A stretch of DNA of 64,000 nucleotides from Diphasiastrum complanatum (lineage: Eukaryota; Streptophyta; Lycopodiopsida; Lycopodiales; Lycopodiaceae): assembly GCA_029204225.1 (NCBI GenBank), contig CM055107.1:44826507-44890506 (forward strand). Reading direction: 5' to 3'. Position 1 is the stretch's first letter; the number at the start of each line of letters is the position of its first letter. Positions 59,701 through 64,000 of the stretch are shown one piece after another. The position numbers were made by a program, and so were the translations under genes. The notes beneath the pieces are model-generated. The model was not told where the DNA came from. It searched no databases and saw nothing but the letters and a program-made list of their open reading frames with translations.

Positions 59701-61662
59701 TCAAGTAACAGCAAGCCCTGGAGGATCAACTGGAACAGCATCTGGTGTAGTAACAACTGGAGCAACAGCTGATGTAGAGAAATCAACAAGTGCGGCAAGA
59801 GCACGAGCCTGATCCGCAAGTGACGGTGTATGATAAAAAACATCAATGGGCTCCCATGTGGCCTCCTCAACAGGACGACCATCCCACTGGACTAAGAACT
59901 GAATCTGCCGGCGGCGTCGACTATGATGCAAACGCACCTGAAGGATAGCAGCAGGTAATAAAGGAAAGAGATCCGGTGCAGTAGGAAACTCAGCATCACG
60001 AGGAGCATCATCCTCAATAGCAGCACGTAATAAACTGACATGGAATAAATCACAGGCACGTGTGGAAGCAGGAAGCTGAAGACGATATGTAACTGGACTA
60101 AGAACCTCCAATATACAATAAGGCCCATAATAACGTGGTGTAAGCTTCTCAGTAGAAGCATGGCCCTGAATAAAATGATGACGTGCAAACCGTAGGCGTA
60201 GATATACCATATCACCAACATGAAACTCAACATAACGTCGATGACGATCAACTGAAGCCTGATAACGCTGCTGGACCTGCTGCAAATGGGAACTGGCCTG
60301 GAGAATAAGCTCGCGAGCACCTGATAGAAATGAAGACAGTGTTACAGGTGTATCCTCGGGAGGAAGAGGAATACCAGGTAAAAGAGGTGCATAACCATGA
60401 GATAATAAAAATGGTGCAACGCCGGTGCTGGTACTAACAGAGCTGTTATAGCTATACTCTGCCAAACATAAGTGCTGATCCCAATCCTTCCCTGAAGGAG
60501 TAACAAAATGGCGCAAATAATCCTCAAGGATCCTGTTAAGGACCTCAGACTGCCCATCAGAAGTAGAATGATAAGCAGACCCCATAAAAAGCTGTACATC
60601 CAATATACGCATAAGCTCTGTCCAGAACAATGATGTAAACTTACTATCCCGATCAGAAAGGATAGTACGAGGAAACCCATGTAGGCGAAATATCTCTGAA
60701 AGGAACAAGCGTGCACACTGCTCTGCTGTGATAGTACTGCGGATGGGTATGAAATGTGCCTGTTTCGAGAACCTGTCAACTACCACCATACATGAATCGT
60801 GACCACGACGGGTGCGGGGAAGGCCAATGATGAAGTCCATAGAAATATCAGTCCACTGGCGGTGAGGAATAGACCAACTCTGAAGCAAACCAGCGGACTT
60901 AGCACGGGAGTACTTATTACGTAAGCAGAAAGGACAGGTACGAATAAGTACAACAAGCTCTTTCCTAAGGGATGGCCAATAGAAATGATCCTTAAGACGA
61001 GCATAAGACTTCTGAAAACCAAAATGACCCCCAACTGGGGACGAATGAGCATCCGACAACAACTGAGAACGGATACCCAAAGAACTAGGAATACAAAGAG
61101 AACCATAATGATAAAGACGGTGGTCAACAATGGAATAAGCCTGATGAGGTGAAGACGACATAGCTGGAGCAGAACTATAAACATCACGAAAATCAGAACA
61201 TGTAAGATAAGCAGATGGAAGATCATCAAACCAGGAAGGGATCGTGGCAACAAGGGTATTCGATAAAGCAGAAAGTCTAGACAATGCGTCAGCAGCAGTG
61301 TTAGCACGACCAGGACGATACAAAATAGAAAAATCAAAAGATTGTAAAAACTGCAACCAACGAAACTGACGATCACTAAGATCACGCTGGGAGAAGAGAT
61401 AACGTAAGGACTGATGATCAGTAACGATATCAAAAGGAACACGGTACAGGTAATGGCGCCACTTCTTAAGAGCATAGATAATGGCAAGAAGCTCTTTCTC
61501 ATGGACAGAATAACGTTGCTCATAAGAGCGTAAACGACGCGACTCATAAGCAATAATACACTGAGACTGACGAAGCAAGGCACCCAAACCAACATTACTA
61601 GCATCGGTCTCAACAATAAATTTCTGATCAAACTGTGGTAAACACAGGACATAGGCCTCCAC
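59701..61662 (-). CDS. Gypsy-A RNase H, integrase and chromodomain (long open frame)
   Basis: 653 codons without a break. RNase [49 protein letters not shown] and GRANTAADALSRL. Integrase: zinc site [19 protein letters not shown] with CPFCLRNKYSRAK, first Asp in SMDFIIGLP, second in [12 protein letters not shown], Glu in SDGQSEVLNR. Post-integrase GDMVYLRLRFARHHF and YYGPYCILEVLSPVTYRL, then chromodomain IQFLVQWDGRPVEEATWEP. All integrase catalytic residues are present. The upstream RT is dead, so the protein could act only if expressed alone, which nothing here shows. Confidence 0.9.
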   Translation of the reverse strand: MEAYVLCLPQFDQKFIVETDASNVGLGALLRQSQCIIAYESRRLRSYEQRYSVHEKELLAIIYALKKWRHYLYRVPFDIVTDHQSLRYLFSQRDLSDRQFRWLQFLQSFDFSILYRPGRANTAADALSRLSALSNTLVATIPSWFDDLPSAYLTCSDFRDVYSSAPAMSSSPHQAYSIVDHRLYHYGSLCIPSSLGIRSQLLSDAHSSPVGGHFGFQKSYARLKDHFYWPSLRKELVVLIRTCPFCLRNKYSRAKSAGLLQSWSIPHRQWTDISMDFIIGLPRTRRGHDSCMVVVDRFSKQAHFIPIRSTITAEQCARLFLSEIFRLHGFPRTILSDRDSKFTSLFWTELMRILDVQLFMGSAYHSTSDGQSEVLNRILEDYLRHFVTPSGKDWDQHLCLAEYSYNSSVSTSTGVAPFLLSHGYAPLLPGIPLPPEDTPVTLSSFLSGARELILQASSHLQQVQQRYQASVDRHRRYVEFHVGDMVYLRLRFARHHFIQGHASTEKLTPRYYGPYCILEVLSPVTYRLQLPASTRACDLFHVSLLRAAIEDDAPRDAEFPTAPDLFPLLPAAILQVRLHHSRRRRQIQFLVQWDGRPVEEATWEPIDVFYHTPSLADQARALAALVDFSTSAVAPVVTTPDAVPVDPPGLAVT

Positions 61663-61692
61663 AACAGCACGACGAAGAGTGTCAAAGGCGAA

Positions 61693-62571
61693 CTAACAAT
61701 CAGAAGTCCAAACAAAAGCACTAGACTTCTTCAAAAGGGCATGAAGAGGGGCAGCCACAGTGGCAAAGTGAGGAACAGGACGACGAAGGTGAGTAGCGAG
61801 ACCAAGAAACATACGAACATGGTGGACATCTGTGGGAACAGGCCAATCAGTGATTGCCCAAACCTTATGAGGGTCCAAACGAATACGACCATCACAAATG
61901 AGAAATCCTAAAAACTCAATCTCAACAACAGCAAAGGAACACTTAGAAAGTTTAGCGAACAACTGGTGATGAACAAGCAATTGAAAAACAGATGAAAGAT
62001 GTAACACATGCTCATCAAGAGTCTCACCAAAAGGAAGAACACGAAACTCATACAAACCAAGATGGGTATGAAACGCAGTCTTGTGTTCGTCCGAAGGATG
62101 CATCCTAATCTGGTGATAGCCGGAACGTAAGTCTATCTTAGAGAAAAGATGAGAGGTGCCTAACTGGTCAAAGAGATCATCCATGTGAGGAATAGGATAC
62201 TGGTTACGGATGGTCAACTTTTTGAGGGCACGATAATCAATGTAGAGGCGTTTGGAACCATCTTTCTTACTGACAAGGAGAACAGGGGCACCAAAAGGAC
62301 TGTGACTAGGAACAATAAGGCCCTGATCTAGTAAAGCAGTAATCTGAAGCTCAACCTCATCACGCTCAGACTTAGACATACGGTAAGGAGGCCGGGAGGG
62401 AGGAGCAGAACCAGGACGCAAATCAATATGGTGGTTCACATCACGTAATGGTGGTAGCGTCGTAGGTTCTGAAAAGACAAATGCATACTGATGTAATAAG
62501 TCAGAGATCACCGAACAGCTGCTGGAGGAGAGGTAGTCACTGAAGAATCTGCTGCAGCACGCTGAACACAT
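61693..62571 (-). pseudogene. Gypsy-A reverse transcriptase lacking its active site
   Basis: [64 protein letters not shown] and EFRVLPFG. It then jumps to [17 protein letters not shown], omitting about 36-40 residues that hold the YFDD motif in the copy at 33.5-34.3 kb. The deletion is in frame. Stops at TAG 61693 after WTSDC, where the related copies continue into RNase H. Confidence 0.9.
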
Positions 62572-62864
62572 AATAAAGCTGCATAATGAGCCTTAGGTAG
62601 GCTGCGGATAAACTGCTTCCCGCTGATCAGCTGGAAATCTGCCTGAGAATCAATACCAGCAAGTGAGTGGGTCACTGCATCATGAACAAATGTCAATGTC
62701 TGCTGAGCCAGGTCCAAAGTAACCGCTCCCAATGAAGCAAACCAATCAGCACCAAGGATAAGGTCATAGCGCTCCAGAGGAATGATATAAAGATCTGCCT
62801 GTCCAGAAAAATCACCAATGCGGTAGGATAATTTCTGAAACATCTGAGAACTAGGAAATGAGTG
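62508..62864 (-). pseudogene. Gypsy-A protease C-terminal part
   Basis: SSQMFQKLSYRIGDFSGQADLYI and [21 protein letters not shown], the distal protease motifs. The catalytic DTS/DSG end is missing because Gypsy-B sequence starts at 62865. The first ~10 codons of the open frame ([10 protein letters not shown]) are Gypsy-B read backwards. Confidence 0.83.
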
Positions 62865-64000
62865 TTCCTGAAGATTTGCCACATGGTTTACCACCTAGCA
62901 GAGAGGTAGATCATGTAATAAACCTAGTACCAGGTACAGCACCTGTTTCTAAACCTCCGTATCGGGTCAGCCGAACAGAGGATGAAGAAATAACTAGGCA
63001 GTTAACAGACTATCTTGGGAAAGGCCAAATTCAGACCAGTAGTTCACCATGGGCCTCACCAGTCCTATTGGTGAAAAAGAAAGAGGGGTCTATGCGTCTT
63101 TGCGTAGATTACAGAGCCCTTAAACTCGACGGGGCTAAGTTTTTCAGTAAAATAGACCTTAGATCGGGATATCATCAAGTCCGTATAAAATCGGAAGATG
63201 TCTCGAAAACAGCTTTTAGGACTCGTCACGGTCATTATGAGTTTAAGGTGATGCCATTTGGGCTCACAAATGCTCCAGCTACCTTTATGACCTTGATGAA
63301 CAGTGTCCTCAGACCATACTTGGGTAAGTTTGTAGTCGTATTTTTAGATGACATCCTCGTCTACAGCAAAACGAGGAAGGAGCATCTAAAACACCTCAGA
63401 AAGGTGTTTCGACTGCTCAGAAAGCATAAGCTTTATGCTAAACAATCCAAGTGTGAATTCTTCGTTGAAGAGGTAGCATATTTGGGTCACATTATCTCTT
63501 CAGATGGGATTAAGATGGACCCAAATAAGGTTAAAGCCATACTCAGTTGGCTGAGACCTCAGAATATTTTGGAACTTCAAATCTTTCTTGGTCTAGCGGG
63601 ATATTACAGACGATTTGTCAAGGAATATGCTCAGATAGCAGTCCCTATGACAAATCTTCTTAAGGGGAAGGGAAAGGAGTCTGCACAACAGGAGAGCTTT
63701 GATGCTCTCAAAACAGCCTTAGCTTCAGCACCAGTCTTAAAAGTCGTCGACCCCAATCAGCCATTTGTGGTCGAAACAGATGCTAGCGACTTTGCAGTAG
63801 GCGCTGTGCTAACTCAGGGTGGACGACCAGTTGCCTTCGAGAGTAAAAAACTCGAGCCAGCACAGACTAGGTATAGTGCCTATGAAAAGGAACTCTTTTC
63901 TATAGTCCATGCCCTTAAGACTTGGAGGCATTATTTGTATGGTGCCAACTTTGAGGTCCTGACAGACCATGAGAGTCTGAGATACCTTTGCAATCAACCT
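62865..64000 (+). pseudogene. Gypsy-B RT and RNase H fragment, runs off right edge
   Basis: An open plus-strand frame with no stop to 64000: [117 protein letters not shown]. Two in-frame deletions against the copy at 37.2-39.7 kb: 22 residues between RAL and LDGAKFF (about 63125), and four residues at about 63680. It begins mid-gene, so it lacks gag and protease. Confidence 0.9.

Larger units (their letters stand above)
59222..62864 (-). mobile_element. Gypsy-A copy, minus strand, 5' truncated
   Basis: 3' LTR (59654-59222, outer end lost), purine tract (59655-59665), integrase with chromodomain, RNase H, RT and protease up to 62864, where it is fused to Gypsy-B. Gag and 5' LTR are missing. 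Confidence 0.87.

Noticed and set aside
60780-61721. 313-codon minus-strand open frame
   Set aside because: Leu/Val-rich shadow in another frame of the Gypsy-A RNase H-integrase gene.
1-64000. CRISPR array or bacterial defence system
   Set aside because: Repeats are LTRs, microsatellites and tandem duplications. No short regularly spaced direct repeats with unique spacers, and no cas-like genes.
1-64000. Endogenous pararetrovirus
   Set aside because: All RT regions sit in Copia or Gypsy order with integrase, LTRs and tRNA primer sites. No movement-protein or coat motif seen.

Overview
This is nuclear DNA from a land plant with a large, repeat-rich genome. The evidence is GT-AG introns, hAT transposons, Copia and chromodomain Gypsy LTR retrotransposons with primer sites for plant initiator Met-tRNA, and a plant isochorismatase-fold gene. 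The protein flavour and intron sizes would suit a fern, lycophyte or gymnosperm, but the species cannot be fixed from sequence alone. No rRNA, tRNA, CRISPR or bacterial operon structure was seen.

The main result is one host gene on the minus strand that open-reading-frame scanning breaks apart. Five exons (56937-56848, 46157-46044, 21554-21320, 20919-20803, 16334-16240) join in phase through four GT-AG introns into a 216-residue cysteine hydrolase of the isochorismatase/nicotinamidase-like family, with the Asp-Lys-Cys triad present. Its introns are 10,690, 24,489, 400 and 4,468 bp. The three long ones hold nested transposons, so 651 coding bases are spread over about 40.7 kb.

Layout. 1-13.9 kb: decayed Copia elements downstream of the gene, including one family present as two divergent arms (4.7-10.4 kb). 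14-16.2 kb: tandem and segmental duplications with microsatellites, one of which copies the 3' end of the host gene. 16.2-21.6 kb: exons 5, 4 and 3; intron 4 holds a Gypsy remnant (family C). 21.6-46.0 kb: intron 2, with a Copia gag scrap, an hAT transposase gene interrupted by a rearranged Gypsy-B insertion, a second hAT remnant, a Gypsy-A element (29.9-41.8 kb) invaded by two Gypsy-B copies, one of which carries a solo LTR inside its own LTR, and a chimeric Gypsy (41.8-45.4 kb). 46.16-56.85 kb: intron 1, with a Gypsy-C scrap and a minus-strand Copia (Copia-5) into which a plus-strand Copia (Copia-6) is nested. 56.9-64 kb: 5' flank of the gene, a LINE fragment, a minus-strand Gypsy-A, and a plus-strand Gypsy-B fragment leaving the window.

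The insertion order in intron 2 can be read from 5-bp target duplications: TTTAT around the 6.3-kb Gypsy-B inside Gypsy-A, CTTGC around the solo LTR, and TGGAG around the insertion in the hAT gene. Nearly all element genes are broken by stops, frameshifts or lost catalytic residues. The host gene has no stop or frameshift in any exon. Family labels (Copia-1 to -6, Gypsy-A to -D) are local names used only here.
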